64,000 bases of DNA from Berberis thunbergii (Eukaryota; Streptophyta; Magnoliopsida; Ranunculales; Berberidaceae), in assembly GCA_003290165.1 (NCBI GenBank), contig QNQO01000536.1, positions 1 to 64,000 on the forward strand. Reading direction: 5' to 3'. Below the pieces are notes generated by a model. That model had not been told where the DNA came from, did not search any database, and worked only from the letters and a program-made list of their open reading frames with translations. A program made the translations under genes and the position numbers. Shown in pieces: positions 31,881 to 43,220 of this stretch (position 1 is the stretch's first letter; every line of letters begins with the position of its first letter).

Positions 31881-34409
31881 GATCGAATATCAAAAAAGTA
31901 TTAAAACATAACAAATTATTTCAGATATCAATATTAAAAATACGAATATGTCTTCCTTTTTGTGCTTCAGTGAACAAAAAAGTTATGTATTTATTTATTT
32001 TCTTTGCTTCCAAGGTATGTTAAGAATTACTACCATAACAATCTTTCAATGGCGTAGGGTAAAGCAACACAAATTCCATTCTACGTTTACTGTATTTTAC
32101 AAAAAATATGAAAGAAATAAACTGAAAATACTTGTAGCATTTGTTTTATATACCGTGAATTTAAGGATAAAAAAATCATATATGAAAAGGATTTTAATTT
32201 ACAAATATGAAAGTAGAGGGTTTTTTTTGGTAGGGCGGGTAGGTTTTTATTGGATACCACACCATTAAATGCCATTGATAGTGTTCAAACCCTGGAATTA
32301 TAATACCATCTGCCACAAGTATACCAGCTGAGCTAGTACCAAGTTTACAAAAATATGAAAGTGAAGGTTGTTAAATGAATAAACTCACGAGAATTCTTTT
32401 CTTAGAAAGTTTTGTTTGAGGCCAGAAGCGTCCAAAGATTCTTCAGGAAGTCTACCCTTCTGGATCAGGCTTCCTACAAGAAAACGCTATTGTTACAAGT
32501 TAACGGACTACAGACGTGAATCGTTAGCAGTTCGCAATTGTCAAAGAACAAACGAAAGAACTATATGGGCTAACTTTCAATTTCATCAAAACCCATGTAC
32601 CAAGGACATTTTGTATTCAAAATATTCCATGCTTTGGCCACTCCAACACTTTACTAGATTGGACACTCCATGCTTAGATCCAAAACTTTTCACATATTTT
32701 TCAAAGGTTCCAATTCCAAAACATACTTTTATAAATGTTATAAGTAAATTATGGCAAGCTAAACAACTAGAAAATAAACAATTAAACCAATAAATGAAAT
32801 AAAATAAAGTCAAAATTCCAATCTATGTGTGTCCCCAATTTGGTGGGGTTTTTTAGTCGACGTGTGATGTAGGCTAATGGTAACTCATCATTCCCAAAAC
32901 TAACTGTAAAAATCATCCAATAACTTTGTGATCCGAATAAAATAAAAAATAAAACCGAACAGACAAGAAATTGCATAGCATGTAGTGAACTATAATGCAA
33001 TATAGGACATATTTGTGTTTACTATATCAACTCAGAGTTACTGATGCTTGACATATTTTCGCAGGCCAAACCAGAGACTGTTGATAAGGAAATAGTTGGC
33101 TTTACCAGCTGATTCTGCAGTCATTGGTAAATCGAAGTTTTCTGCTCTTGGAGTTGATTCTATGGATGCGGTATTTTCAAAATGGAGGTATTTGATGTTT
33201 TGGATGAATGGTGTTGTCATGATTGAACCATTGGTTATTGTTGTTATTACCAAACCAAATCTAAAATTGCATCAATTTTGGTAGAATGAAGGGTTCCAAT
33301 CGGTGTGGACAGAATACCAAACTCATGTAAGTTCTAAAATCCTCCACACCATCACAAATAAAGATGTAAGTGTGACCAAACTAACTGTTGTCCAGCTTGT
33401 GCTTCAATGAGACTCCATGCAAATGCAAGCAACATTTTAACAATCAAATGCAACATGTATTTATTCGATATATCCTAAGATATAAAAAGGAGTCCTTAAA
33501 ATCGTTGATATTAAACTTCCTTAAAAATAAGAAAATAAAAACATTCAACTTATTCGATATATATATTTAGCTTACTATGGTATAATGGCTTAACATGTAC
33601 TTATTCGACATAAGAAGGAATCCTATAACCAACAGGAATCATGTACTTATTCCATGTACTTGCATGTCTAACTATATGACAAAATCAGGAATCATATAAC
33701 CAGCAGGAATCATAAAGTCATATGTTGCGTTTGCATGAGAAGGCCTATACGCAACAACCATTTCACTACAGTACTGACAAGATTTCAACAAGGTATGCAG
33801 TTTTTATAAGTTCAAACATAACACTAAAACCAACACAAGAAACAGGAGAAAACTTGTGTATTTTTTAACACGAATTGCTAAAGTTGACTGATGTTGTTAA
33901 ATAGACAAGTTCTACACGTCTGTTCAAAATATTTCATTCAATACATTTGAAAGCAGCCAGGCCCTTTCTCTGAATTTTTAGAAGTAGATGTGGCCCTGTG
34001 GCAGCCACTTACAGGAATCTAAAGCATTTGACAGGTAAGGATTATGTTTTTCACTCAAATGCAACTGACCAAGTGTTGGCAGATGTACTATAGATTCAAA
34101 AGTATAACGAATTAAATTAGGACTCTAGTAATTACCTATTGCCTGGCAATCTGTTTGAGCCTCTAGGGCAGTTCTGTTACCTGTTATGGAAATTCGCCGT
34201 TCCCCATTTGATTGTTGATCAGCACCCTTAGTGCTCGGTGCAAAGGTGTTGGATCTCTTACAACCTATAAACCAAAAAACATGTAGTTAATTGATGGTCC
34301 ATTTTACCTGGAGGGAGTTTTATCCTTTTAGCAACATATTTCCTAAACAATGGAACTTATGTATAATTTGTCAATGAAATGGTTAGTTTTTTAAACAAAT
34401 ATCAATACT
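31881..34409. other. Element D interior without identified genes
   Basis: AT-rich sequence. A minus-strand block at 34130-34268 (CKRSNTFAPSTKGADQQSNGERR...) has splice-like edges and looks like an exon, family unknown. Another at 32400-32475 (GRLPEESLDASGLKQNF) is similar. The rest shows nothing I can support. Confidence 0.4.
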
Positions 34410-35740
34410 AACCTGCCCAGCATGAATAAGACCCGTCAAAGCCCATGCAGTTTGTACCAGATTCCCCAGCTTCCATACCTGTGTAAGTATATTCCAATTT
34501 TATTTCATATGACATACAGAATAGTTCCAATGAGTTGCTTAGTTGATGAAGGCCATAGAGCATACCACGAACCATCAGGCATTTGACTCTTTTCAAGAAA
34601 CCGTACGACGTTTGTGATGAAAACTTCAATTTCTTCATTTCGGTGTCCTGGATATAACTTGTTAAATAAGACTATACCATGAATCACTGATCTAGTGCCT
34701 TTGACAAACCAGAGATATGACTACCATTAGCATCAAAGAATTAAAACTAAGAAAAAAAAGTTGATGAAGTGAAGGAATCTTACTCGCGCTCAATAATAAT
34801 GTCTTCAAAAAGCCCTGTAGAATTGAACACCTCTAGCCACTCTTGTCCTGTTGTCGGCTCCCATGGTGATGTACCACCATTTTCACTCTGAACCCATATC
34901 AAATCATATCAGGATTTCTCTAGAATTAATGAGTGAAGACCAAATTAATTAGAATGGTTCACGTCTGGGAACATAGTACATGGGAGTTGGAACTTACTTG
35001 AAGAGAGGGGATGATGTTAGTACATGGGAGTTAGAACTTACTTGAAGAGAGAGGATGATGTTAACCGAATCATATAGGCACTCAGGTTCCATCTTGTCCA
35101 CAACATGTTCATGCGGCATTTCAGAGAACAAAAGGCAACCCTGTGAACAAGACAATGAAGTCATAGCGAGTCAGGGGTTGTTCTTATGGATGCATGATAA
35201 TATAATGTCTTTTTATCTAATTAGAATTTTTGAAGTAGAGGTTGTCACCGCTAGTCCTTCTGCAGGGCAATCTGAGACTTGCCATCCATGATCTTGATCA
35301 GACAAAGTCCAAGATTATTTACAAATGTGGCGATACATGCTTTTAAAGTCACTAGATGGATTGTCTTTCACCTTCAAATTATAGTTGTTACACATCAATA
35401 AGCTAATGCAAATCCACATTTTTGTAAAGTGGATGAAGAGTTTGTGAGATTACGACCAAAACCTGTGACTGTTTGATGTAATCATGTCCTTTCTTAACAG
35501 TAGGCCATATTTCATTGTGAAGATTACTTGCAATAAGTGCTTGAACGCTAAACCCAGTGTCCAACATCTAACTACCAAAAGTCTGCAAATTATTTTAGAC
35601 TTTAGCACATGTATCAATTGGCAACAGAATGTTGTATCAAGTCATACATATCCAAAGTGAAATCTGTAGGAATTTACCTGCATCTTCATTCCATCTTCAA
35701 GCACCCACAAGTAATCTTGAACAGTTACACCACAATTTTC
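34410..35740 (-). pseudogene. Oxidosqualene cyclase (triterpene synthase), captured middle exons
   Basis: Seven exon blocks in order: 35678-35740 (DYLWVLEDGMKMQ), 35463-35582 (LDTGFSVQALIASNL...GHDYIKQSQV), 35236-35312 ([18 protein letters not shown]), about 35052-35145 ([18 protein letters not shown]), 34787-34890 (NGGTSPWEPTTGQEWLE), 34530-34690 (LFNKLYPGHRNEEIEVFITN...QMPDGSWY) and 34410-34480 (VQTAWALTGLIHAGQ). These match the C-terminal two-thirds of plant OSCs (cycloartenol, beta-amyrin or lupeol synthase), including QW-type repeats. The DCTAE catalytic box precedes this part in part: here the related DCPAEG stretch is present. A TAG stop replaces a residue in FGSxLxDTG. Ends of the gene are absent. 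Which triterpene the source makes cannot be told. Confidence 0.92.
34975..35062. repeat. 44-base tandem duplication over an OSC exon end
   Basis: AGTACATGGGAGTT(G/A)GAACTTACTTGAAGAGAG occurs twice with a 44-base period. On the minus strand each copy contains the exon end LSLQ followed by a GTAAGT donor, so the captured exon has two donors. Confidence 0.85.
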
Positions 35741-36526
35741 CTGCATTGCATTAAATAGAATTTATCTCGAAAAAGGAATTCAATTTTACAACATCATGGA
35801 AAAACTTTTTGTTTAATTTAGGAGCATAACTTTTGTATAAAAAGAATCAAAAGTTGTGTTGTGAACCTGCATTTATAGGGAGAAAGTAAGGGATAAGCAA
35901 AACTTCAGGGGGCATAGGATGGGACTCTTACATTGCATTAAGGGTATCAACAACCTAGACCCTAACAATAAAAATCAGGGTACTGAACCATGGATTGGAC
36001 TCTTGCTAGAGCTTTCTCAACACCAGCAACTTTCTGTTTCTGACCAAAGTGCAGAAATTCATAATCATCAATTTTCCCATTTGCAGGTTGGGGTTTACTG
36101 CTCGCATTATCAGCTAGGAAATTTTGCAGATTTGTGCATCATTGTAAGACTTGTAAAAGGAAATAAGCAATGGGAGCCTTGGCAACTACAAATGCTTAAG
36201 ACTATAAATAGATCCTGCATAACATATTTTTGATTTATCTATGTTTGTGATCCATTTCATGTTTCAACCAAAGAATATATTCAAACAACTAGTGTCTTGC
36301 AACAACATATCACATCACATATACAATCACGAGAACTTCAAATTATGAACTTTAACAACGAAAGAACAAACAAACATCAGAGTATCAAATATTAAACAAC
36401 ACTATTCAACATTAAATACAACAAAAAAAATCAAGAAACTGAACATCGTGGCTTAAAGGTTTACTCAATAACCATTCTTTTCAACTATTATTCACTTAAA
36501 TCAACAGAAACTGAAGTTGTTTTTGA
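35741..36526. other. Element D spacer between OSC and ATP10 pieces
   Basis: An open plus-strand stretch at 35919-36233 has no recognisable domain and runs against the cargo direction. Nothing else seen. Confidence 0.45.
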
Positions 36527-36680
36527 AAGGCTCCCCGCCCCTTCGAGTTTGTATTACTATATAGATAAAGGCTCCCCCCCCCTTCAAGTTTGTATTACTA
36601 TATAGATATTAAAGCATAAATTATCATTTGCATTACTATATAGATATTAAGGAATAAATTATCATTTGCATTACTAACTT
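36527..36680. repeat. Tandem duplications, about 54 and 52 bases
   Basis: AAAGGCTCCCC(G/C)CCCCTTC(G/A)AGTTTGTATTACTATATAGATA-type unit twice, then ATTATCATTTGCATTACTATATAGATATTAA-type unit twice. The two units share TATTACTATATAGAT. Confidence 0.8.
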
Positions 36681-36779
36681 TGCAAAAGGAAAAAATTGCA
36701 AACGATCCATACTTCATAATTAATTAGTAAAAACAAAAATTCACAAACCTAAGAGTTTTCTCAGAACGATAGACATATT

Positions 36780-37530
36780 AGCGATGCTGGGGGGACATCA
36801 ATTTTTCCTTCTTTAACCTCTTTATGTTGAGAAATAATGGGCAGCTTCAGACTAGTACCGTCAGACAGACTCACTTCCATTTCTGGAAACTTAACAGTTG
36901 CCATGGCTGGAATGATAATCTTATTGGCCACAGAAATCTACATAAAAGCACAAATTGAATGAGCAACACAAAACCAATGGTTCTAAAACCCCAGCTTATA
37001 TTATCACTAGTATGCCTTGTTTAGCAGGCGTCATACCTTACCTTACCACCATGTTTCTTGTGCTCCGAAATGTCCGCAAAATACCATCTGTTCAATTCAT
37101 CTTTACTGCCCTACACCCACAAAACCCAAATACGCCCATCAATTGTTTGAATAAATTTCGAGCAGAAAAAACCATTAAACCAAAAAAATCACTTATAGTA
37201 AAAATTTAGGGAATTCAAGGAGAACCATACAGTCTAGCTCGTTCTTTCTTGATGGCCACTTTGTTACCCATCTACAAAATGAAAAGATTGAATCTTTCGA
37301 TTAAACAGAGAGAAAAATGAAGTGGGGTACAAAGAGATCTGGAGAAGAAGAAGAACCTGGTAGATGTCGAGGAAGCGATAGGTTGTTCTCTGTGAAGGGA
37401 GAGTCTGAAGAATGGTCTCGTCTTGTTCATATCTTCCTCTTCTTCTTGCACTTGTTGTATCGAGGAAATTCATGAAAGTAGGTCCGAGGTTCTGCTGGTG
37501 AAGAGACGTCAAACGCTTCAACCTCAACAT
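36780..37530 (-). pseudogene. ATP10-like mitochondrial assembly protein, captured 5' exons
   Basis: The start codon at 37530 opens MLRLKRLTSLHQQN, a basic, Ser/Leu-rich mitochondrial presequence. The exon continues to FLDIYQ (37375-37395). Next blocks: GNKVAIKKERARLYG (37222-37266), KDELNRWYFADISEHKKHGGKV (37060-37130) and MATVKFPEMEVSLSDGTSLKLPI...PPASLICLSF (36780-36905). This resembles the plant ATP10 family, thought to help ATP synthase Fo assembly in the inner membrane. The last block runs to a stop where LSFRA would be expected, and the catalytic-like C-terminal half is missing. The CT-rich minus strand right of 37530 may be its original 5' UTR. Family call moderate. Confidence 0.55.
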
Positions 37531-37912
37531 CTCTCTCTCTCGAGTCGAAGATCCCAACAGAGATGAATGAACACTAGTAGCTGAAACAGAAAAAAAATTA
37601 AATCTGAAACAGATCTGAAGAAGAAGAAGAAGAGGAGATCTAATGAAGAAGAAGGATCTTACCTGGAAGGAGATCTGAACCGAAGGAGGGACGAAAAGAT
37701 CAGTGTGTTCTTATTCTTCTTCTCACCGAACTCAGCATTGGAGACTCCTCTTTCCTTCTTCTTCTGATTTGAGAACGACAACGAGACCGACAACAAGACC
37801 GCTAAACTGGAGCTCCTCCCTCCTCTTATTTGAGTTCTCCAACTCTCTGATTTGAATGAAAATGGAGCTCCTTTCTCCTCACAGACGAAACTGTCAATAC
37901 CGTGAAACTGTT
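37531..37912 (-). promoter_or_regulatory. CT-rich leader-like region right of the ATP10 start
   Basis: On the minus strand this is rich in CTTCTTCTTCTTC-type text, typical of plant 5' untranslated regions and their initiators. It lies between the first ATG of the cargo and the right end of element D, so a captured promoter or leader is plausible. No TATA box stands out. Confidence 0.35.
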
Positions 37913-38000
37913 TTCGCAATGGCAGGATGTGAGTTCTATTTTCGCAATGGCGGGATGTGAGTTCTGTTTTCGCAATGGCGGGATGTGAGTTCTATTTTTG
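37913..38000. repeat. 29-base tandem repeat, three copies
   Basis: TTTTCGCAATGGCGGGATGTGAGTTCTA-type unit three times just inside the right subterminal zone of element D. Confidence 0.85.
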
Positions 38001-38145
38001 CAAGACCGTGCAAGACCTCTTATTTTGAGCCGTGGCCATATCCGTGTAGCTAACCTTGCCACGGTTTTATAGGCCGTGGCAAATAAAATAACTGTTTTGA
38101 GTCGCGGCCATCTCTGTGTAGCTAATCAAGCATTTTGGTGTAGTG

Positions 38146-38669
38146 TTGCTCCACTTCTCTGGATCTCCTCTCATTTTTGGTGGCCATCTGACATCTTCCC
38201 TTCCTGTCATAGCCTTAAGGATCCCACTACAACTCGCTATCAAGGTCGCAAACAATTTTTCGCATTTAGGCTTATTTGGTTGTAGTTTTCCAAATGTCCC
38301 TTGATTAAATCTGAAACTGTTATTGGTCCGATGTATCTTAAGCTTGGCGATTTCTTCTTGAGGTTTGTTGCCCTCTAGGTCTCGAGTGATTCTATCCAAC
38401 ATCTCGATTACACGGTTTGAGCCATAAGCTTCTCGATTCCCCAAGATGTCTAAGATGTATGAATTGTTACCTGTTCAAGCTCTCTTTTAACAGGTGTAGT
38501 TAATTCGACGGTTGTCATTGGATCGATGTTAGGCAACATATCGTATTGTTCAACACCAGATTGAGGATTCGTGGAGTGTTCCATTGATTTTTTAGTTGTT
38601 TGATTCTTAACCAAGTCACAGTGAGCTTTGTTACTGAATTTTCTTTTTGGAAAGAAAACTCGTCATTCC
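38146..38669 (-). pseudogene. gag 5' part and leader of element B, right of element D
   Basis: Minus strand: EAYGSNRVIEMLDRITRDLEGNKPQEEIAKLKI, FNQGTFGKLQPNKPKCEKLFATLI and RWPPKMRGDPEKWSN, ending at the element D insertion. This is the linker region between capsid and the His/Cys segment; the capsid core (present in element A at 7560-7886) is not recognisable in B, so B's gag is deleted at its 5' side. Confidence 0.7.
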
Positions 38670-38687
38670 CCACAGACGACGCCAAAC
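38670..38687 (-). promoter_or_regulatory. Primer-binding-like site of element B
   Basis: Minus strand after the LTR reads GTTTGGCGTCGTCTGTGG, the same site class as in element A. Confidence 0.7.
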
Positions 38688-39254
38688 TGATGCGTCCAAA
38701 AATTGTCCTTCTGTGAGTTTGACCTGCAAAACTGATGTTAGACTGCCAAGGACTACATTTTTGGTGGCCAAAGGCACTTCGATGATTAAGTCAGCAACTC
38801 TGTTTGAAGAAGGAAGTAAATCTGGACAAAACTCAATTAAAGTTGCATACCTGTGTCGAATATTCCCTTTATCATTTATGATGGTCGTGATTAATTCTCT
38901 GCGTGACTTAAACATATGTGGCACAATGGATGATGTTTCTCGTAACATTCTCCTCCTTAATGTAAATTTATCCGTGTAGGCGTAACTCCCTCCACGACTC
39001 TTTGTGGTGCAACATATTTCTTCTTTATGAGAGAACTCGTGTCGGGTCTGGATTAGGGTTTTGATTCATTCTAGCCTGGGTTCGGGCTTCATTTATATCT
39101 TCTCCTTAGTGGGCCTTGTCTCGGCCTCTGTGACTAGCTTTATTCGTATTGGATTTTATAAGCTAGCCCAACAGATTGGATGTCATATCCTTGTGATGGA
39201 TATTCTTTGCCACATATACGGCCGTGATGATCGGTCTATTTTGATGTATCATCA
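38688..39254 (-). repeat. 5' LTR of element B
   Basis: TGATGCGTCC at 38688 to GTATCATCA at 39254. It aligns with 23155-23719 and 1723-2289 throughout. Confidence 0.9.
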
Positions 39255-39590
39255 TATTTAATATGGTAATCAACTACTTAGACTATCTTGGGATACTTTT
39301 GAGGAAGGTTCTTATCTTAGCTCAAAAACATTTGTATGCGTTGTGAATATTATGTAAGTTTGCTTCGACTTAAATGATTCACTTTATTTTTCTGTGTTCT
39401 TAAGTTTTACGTTGACTTTATCAAAAAAACAAGTTGTATGTTGAAATTGACTAACGGCTTTGAACTTGAAATAGTTGTTTTTTTAAAAGCCTTGATCTAG
39501 CAAGTTTGTTTTGCCATGTATATAACTAGATCTCGTTGACGAATTCAATGTTTTCTAACGATGAAGTGTGATATAAGGTTCTACACTTCT
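39255..39590. other. Flank right of element B
   Basis: AT-rich sequence with no recognised coding or repeat feature. The first bases (T then ATTT) carry the target duplication of element B. Confidence 0.5.
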
Positions 39591-41701
39591 TAACACGGAT
39601 GGTTCATCAAAAGATGGTTGAGCGATGGGGGGCGCGACCGTTCGGGATTCGAAAGGTATTTGTGTATTGGCTAAAAGACTGCCAGACAACAAGGGGTGAT
39701 AATACAAACTGATTCTATGCCGATAAAAGAACAATTATATGAAAATTTTATCAAACGTACAGAGTTTGTTAGCGGATTGTTTCTGGGGAGATTGTCAAGG
39801 TAGGCTTAAGAAAAATTGGGTATCATGGAATAAGATTTGTCTTCCAAAGGATGAAGAAGGGTTGGGGGTTAGGAATTTGTCGGTGGTTATTAAGGCTTTT
39901 CGGGTTAAGGCGTTGTGGAGTTTGCTTAACTTGAATTCGTTATGGGAGAATTTCATGAGAAGAAAATATTGGAAATCAGGGATTCCTTTGAGCAGTCAAG
40001 TAGAAAAAACTGGAGCGTCTCCTTTTATGAAGGAGATCATGGAGTGTAAACCTTTCGTTTTGTGCAGCTTTGTTTTGCATATTGGCAAAGGTAACTCAAG
40101 TTTCTTTGCAGAAAACTGGAATTTAGTAGCAATGTTTAGAAGGACAGGGGAACTAGTCATTCAGGGGAATGGCCCACAATTAGGGAGGTGAAAATGGGGG
40201 TTTAAAAGTTACGAACTAAAACATTAGAGGGCTGAAAAGTAGGTTGTTTGATGACAAAATCCGGGGAAAGAAACACTGTGATGACACCTGTGTTTGGACG
40301 CCAGACTCAGATGGTTTATTCAACATTCGCTCATCTTATGAGTTGCTAAAAAAACAAGGGTATAGGGAATGCTCTATATAATAAAATTTGGCTACCTGTT
40401 TTGCCTTCCAAAATTTCAGTCTTATTGTGGAAGCTATTGAAAAGGGGCGTCCATGTAGATGGGGAACTTTATACGCGTGGATTCAGTTTAGCCTTGAAAT
40501 GCAAGTGTTGTGTTCTTTCTAAGACTAAATTTTTGAAGCACTTATTTTTAGAGGGCAAGCTTGCTACTAATGTTTGGAGGCACTTTGAGGGTATATTTGA
40601 TTTCATATAAGGAGACCTGTAGAGATTTCTATGGTGTTGTCGGTATAGTTTCGTAGAGAACATACTACTACACAAATAGATTTCTTTGATGTTCATCTAG
40701 GGTTCAAGTGTGTTTATGAAGATGGACATCGAACCATATATTTGTGATCTTGAATGTTAGGTGGTGTTTAAGAATGGTGAACTCTTTTATCAACCCGAAG
40801 CAAAACAGTGTTAACAAGGGTCCTTTGGGGACTCTGGGGCTTCCAGTTACTCCGGTGGTTAGCATGGAGAATAGGATTGTTTACTAGCTCTTTCTTCCAA
40901 CTTGCTTTGTTGCTTTAAACGTGGATGGTTCCTCAAGTAAAAATAAGGGGGCAGGTGCGGTGATAATTAGAAATGCAAGGGGATAATCTTTGGCTACTTA
41001 GCTGTTGTTATTTGGTTATGGTACAAACAATAGAGCTGAGGCGTTTGCTCTTTTAGAAGGATTGTGCTTATGGTTTAGCATGGGGTATAAAAAAGTTATT
41101 GTTCAAACGGATTCAGATCTATAAAATCCCTTGGTGCTTGGAGAATATTTGGAGTGATATTAAACACTTGGTGAAACAAATAGAAGTGCATTGTAAACAT
41201 ATTTATAAAGAAGCTAATGCGGTGGCATACGCGTTAGCGGACATGGCTCAAACAGGAAAGGGTTGACAAAAGATTTTGGAGAGCAAGACCTTCTGAGTAG
41301 GATTGTAGGATTGATCGGGTTGGATAGATGCCACACTGCGTAAATTCATCATGGATAAGGACCATATATGCCCCTGTTTTTCGAGGTGTTTTATACACTC
41401 AGTTTTCAACAGGATCAACGCCTTTTGTATGTCTGAATATGAGATGGTTTTATGTAATGAACTGGCAAGGGATGAAGGCACTTGGTCTTGGACTTATGGA
41501 ACTCGAACTTTGTAGTTTTTGGACAGAATGGTTCGACCCTGCTTTGGGCGGTGCTGCTGTTTCGTCTAGGCAGGTTCAGCTGGTGTTGGATTGAAGAGAG
41601 AGATGTGGTTAGCTCTTGTTGGTTTGAATAGATGCTGATGTTTTTCTTGGGCAACGGCAACATGCAGTTCTGGGGATGGAAAACATGGGTTTTTTGTCAT
41701 A
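39591..41701 (+). mobile_element. LINE fragment(s): RT end, zf-RVT and RNase H
   Basis: A short RNase H start (LNTDGSSKDG, VRDSKGICVLAKRLPDN) at 39596-39720 precedes a second, 5'-truncated LINE. The latter has the RT C-terminal LLADCFWGDCQGRLKKNWVSWNKICLPKDEEGLGVRNL (39765-39890), then FSVKSAY-like FNIRSSYELLK and LPSKISVLLWKLLKRGVHVDGELY...CKCCVLSKTKFLKHLFLEG (zf-RVT, 40390-40600) and RNase H (LNVDGSSSKNKGAGAVIIRNARG at 40915-40985, RAEAFALLEGLCLW, KKVIVQTDSD, HIYKEANAVAYALADMAQ at 41200-41260). Stops interrupt the frames. The 3' untranslated part is cut at 41701 by element F. The mixed order suggests one LINE landed in another. Confidence 0.82.
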
Positions 41702-42140
41702 TACTACAAGAAAAATGCTCATTAATAGCGTTTCAAAAACGCTATGGTAGGATACCATAGCGTTTTAGCAAACGATGTGTCTCCCGAAGCTATAATAGAT
41801 ACAAGGTCTATTATAGCATTTTAAAAACGCTATTGTAAGTAGACCATTTATAGTGTTTCTGAAACGCTATGATATACTATACAATAGCGTTTCTAAAAAG
41901 TTATGGTATAGTTTACAATAGTGTTTCTGAAACGCTATTTTATACTTTACAATAGCGTTTCTAAAACGCTATTGTATACTTTTCAATAGCATTTCTGAAA
42001 CGCTATTGTACAGTTACTATAGCGTTTCAGAAACGCTATTGGCTTCTCTCACGTAGCATTTAACAAATGCTATTGTATTAGTTTCTATAACGTTTCTCAA
42101 TTTCCTTTTTTTCTATAGCACTCATCAAATGCTATCAAAT
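41702..42140. repeat. Left subterminal palindromes of element F
   Basis: At least twelve variants of AATAGCGTTTCTGAAACGCTATT between 41727 and 42140, spaced about 25-45 bases. These are the likely transposase-binding sites. Confidence 0.85.
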
Positions 42141-42429
42141 GACTTTTTATAACATCTTATAATTTTTATTTCAAGAAAATTAAAATCTAAATGTGCCAAA
42201 TTTAAATATTTCCATGAATGGAGGCAAAGTAATGTACTTAATAAGATAATGTATTACATTGTCACAAAATCTATCAAATAATAAAGATCATACTACATTT
42301 AATTCAGTTGAATAATAAAGATAATGTATTACATCGAGTCACAATCCTTTCCAGTTTCCAACTCCATTGCTTTGGTTCTCCTCTTCCGATGACACGTATG
42401 GGTTCTTGTATGGGTTCTTCATTGTAGAC

Positions 42430-42690
42430 GATGACTATTGTGGAGTTCCTTGCCTTCTAGTGTCAGTGACTATAGATTCTGAAACACCTATGTTAGATTT
42501 TGGTATCATAACCCACATATTTTCCAGCTTCCTAACCAGCTCTGGCATCAAAGGTCGGGAATCAGTGTCCTCTTGGTAACACCTGAGAGCCAATGTCACA
42601 AACTTCTCCACACATTCAGAAGGATAAGATCCCATGGGTCCATCTATCACTAAAAAGATCGTACCAGATTGATAGGCCATGCTCACCTAG
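42430..42690 (-). pseudogene. LRR receptor-like kinase C-terminal exon (captured)
   Basis: AYQSGTIFLVIDGPMGSYPSECVEKF, LALRCYQEDTDSRP and ELVRKLENMWVMIP are the end of the kinase domain of LRR receptor-like kinases of the At1g06840/At5g37450 type. DSRPxMxxVVRxLE is subdomain XI with the invariant Arg present. The catalytic loop and ATP site are not captured. The exon ends with SESIV and a stop at about 42435. The source would be a plasma-membrane kinase; the fragment has no activity. Confidence 0.82.
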
Positions 42691-42749
42691 CATTGAAGAA
42701 GAACATAAATCAATCTAACGCAGAACTACCACAGTTTATACACAAGTTA

Positions 42750-43220
42750 TATTTAATGTAGGCGAAGTAGCCCCAAAGAACTGAAGTTGGAATTTTTTCG
42801 AAGAGGCATAGCAGTAACACAGCCACCTACCATCATAGACTGAAGAAAATTACTGATGCGTTGTTCTTTGACTTCAACAGGTAAAAGATCATCAATATCC
42901 TTCTCCACATCAAATACAGACTCGTCAATAGGCGCATCTATGTTGCCACTACTTGAAGCCATCTTAATTGTGGATTCTTTCAGGTTTTTCAGTCCCTGAT
43001 AGGAAGAAAGTTAAACTAAAAATAATTACTCTTGAAAGCATTTAATGCATTGGCTTTCTCGTGAATTACCAGGGTAGGTAGAGTTTGATAGACTAATGGA
43101 GTCTGCATTTGCTTATATGCTTTTTGCATGTTCTCATACAACTAACCCAAGCTTGAATTCTGTCGGATGCTTTTGCGAGCAGTTGATACAAGCCTACTGT
43201 GCAAAATCTGTCACAAAATC
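42750..43220 (-). pseudogene. Unidentified two-exon gene piece in element F
   Basis: Two exon-like blocks on the minus strand: 43060-43205 (HSRLVSTARKSIRQNSSLG, LYENMQKAYKQMQTPLVYQTLP) and 42753-42962 (MASSSGNIDAPIDESVFDVEKDIDDLLPVEVKEQRISNFLQ). They are charged and lack stops except one, so they look like coding sequence. I do not recognise either. They may come from different genes. Confidence 0.4.

Larger units (their letters stand above)
30603..38145 (-). mobile_element. Pack-CACTA element D carrying IQD, oxidosqualene cyclase and ATP10-like pieces
   Basis: Left end CACTACACCAAAAATACCC at 30603, right end TTTTGGTGTAGTG at 38145, flanked by a perfect TTG duplication (30600-30602 and 38146-38148). 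7.54 kb. Subterminal motifs are ACGGTTTTAAGCCGTGGC variants. Three identified gene fragments lie on the minus strand with introns retained. No CACTA transposase is recognised. Same family as element C, different cargo. It interrupts gag of element B. Confidence 0.95.
23155..39254 (-). mobile_element. Gypsy LTR retrotransposon B (Tat-like), near complete, with nested Pack-CACTA D
   Basis: LTRs at 23155-23719 and 38688-39254 (565 and 567 bases) bound 16.1 kb; without element D it is 8.6 kb. Flanks share ATTT (23151-23154 and 39256-39259, one extra T on the right), the same pattern as element A. Minus-strand order: LTR, primer site, gag, protease, RT, RNase H, integrase, antisense ORF on the plus strand, purine tract, LTR. 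All genes carry stops or frameshifts. It belongs to the same family as element A but keeps pol. Confidence 0.92.

Noticed and set aside
41700..42140. CRISPR-like regularly spaced palindromes
   Set aside because: Spacing and sequence vary, the genome is a plant, and the motifs are CACTA subterminal repeats.
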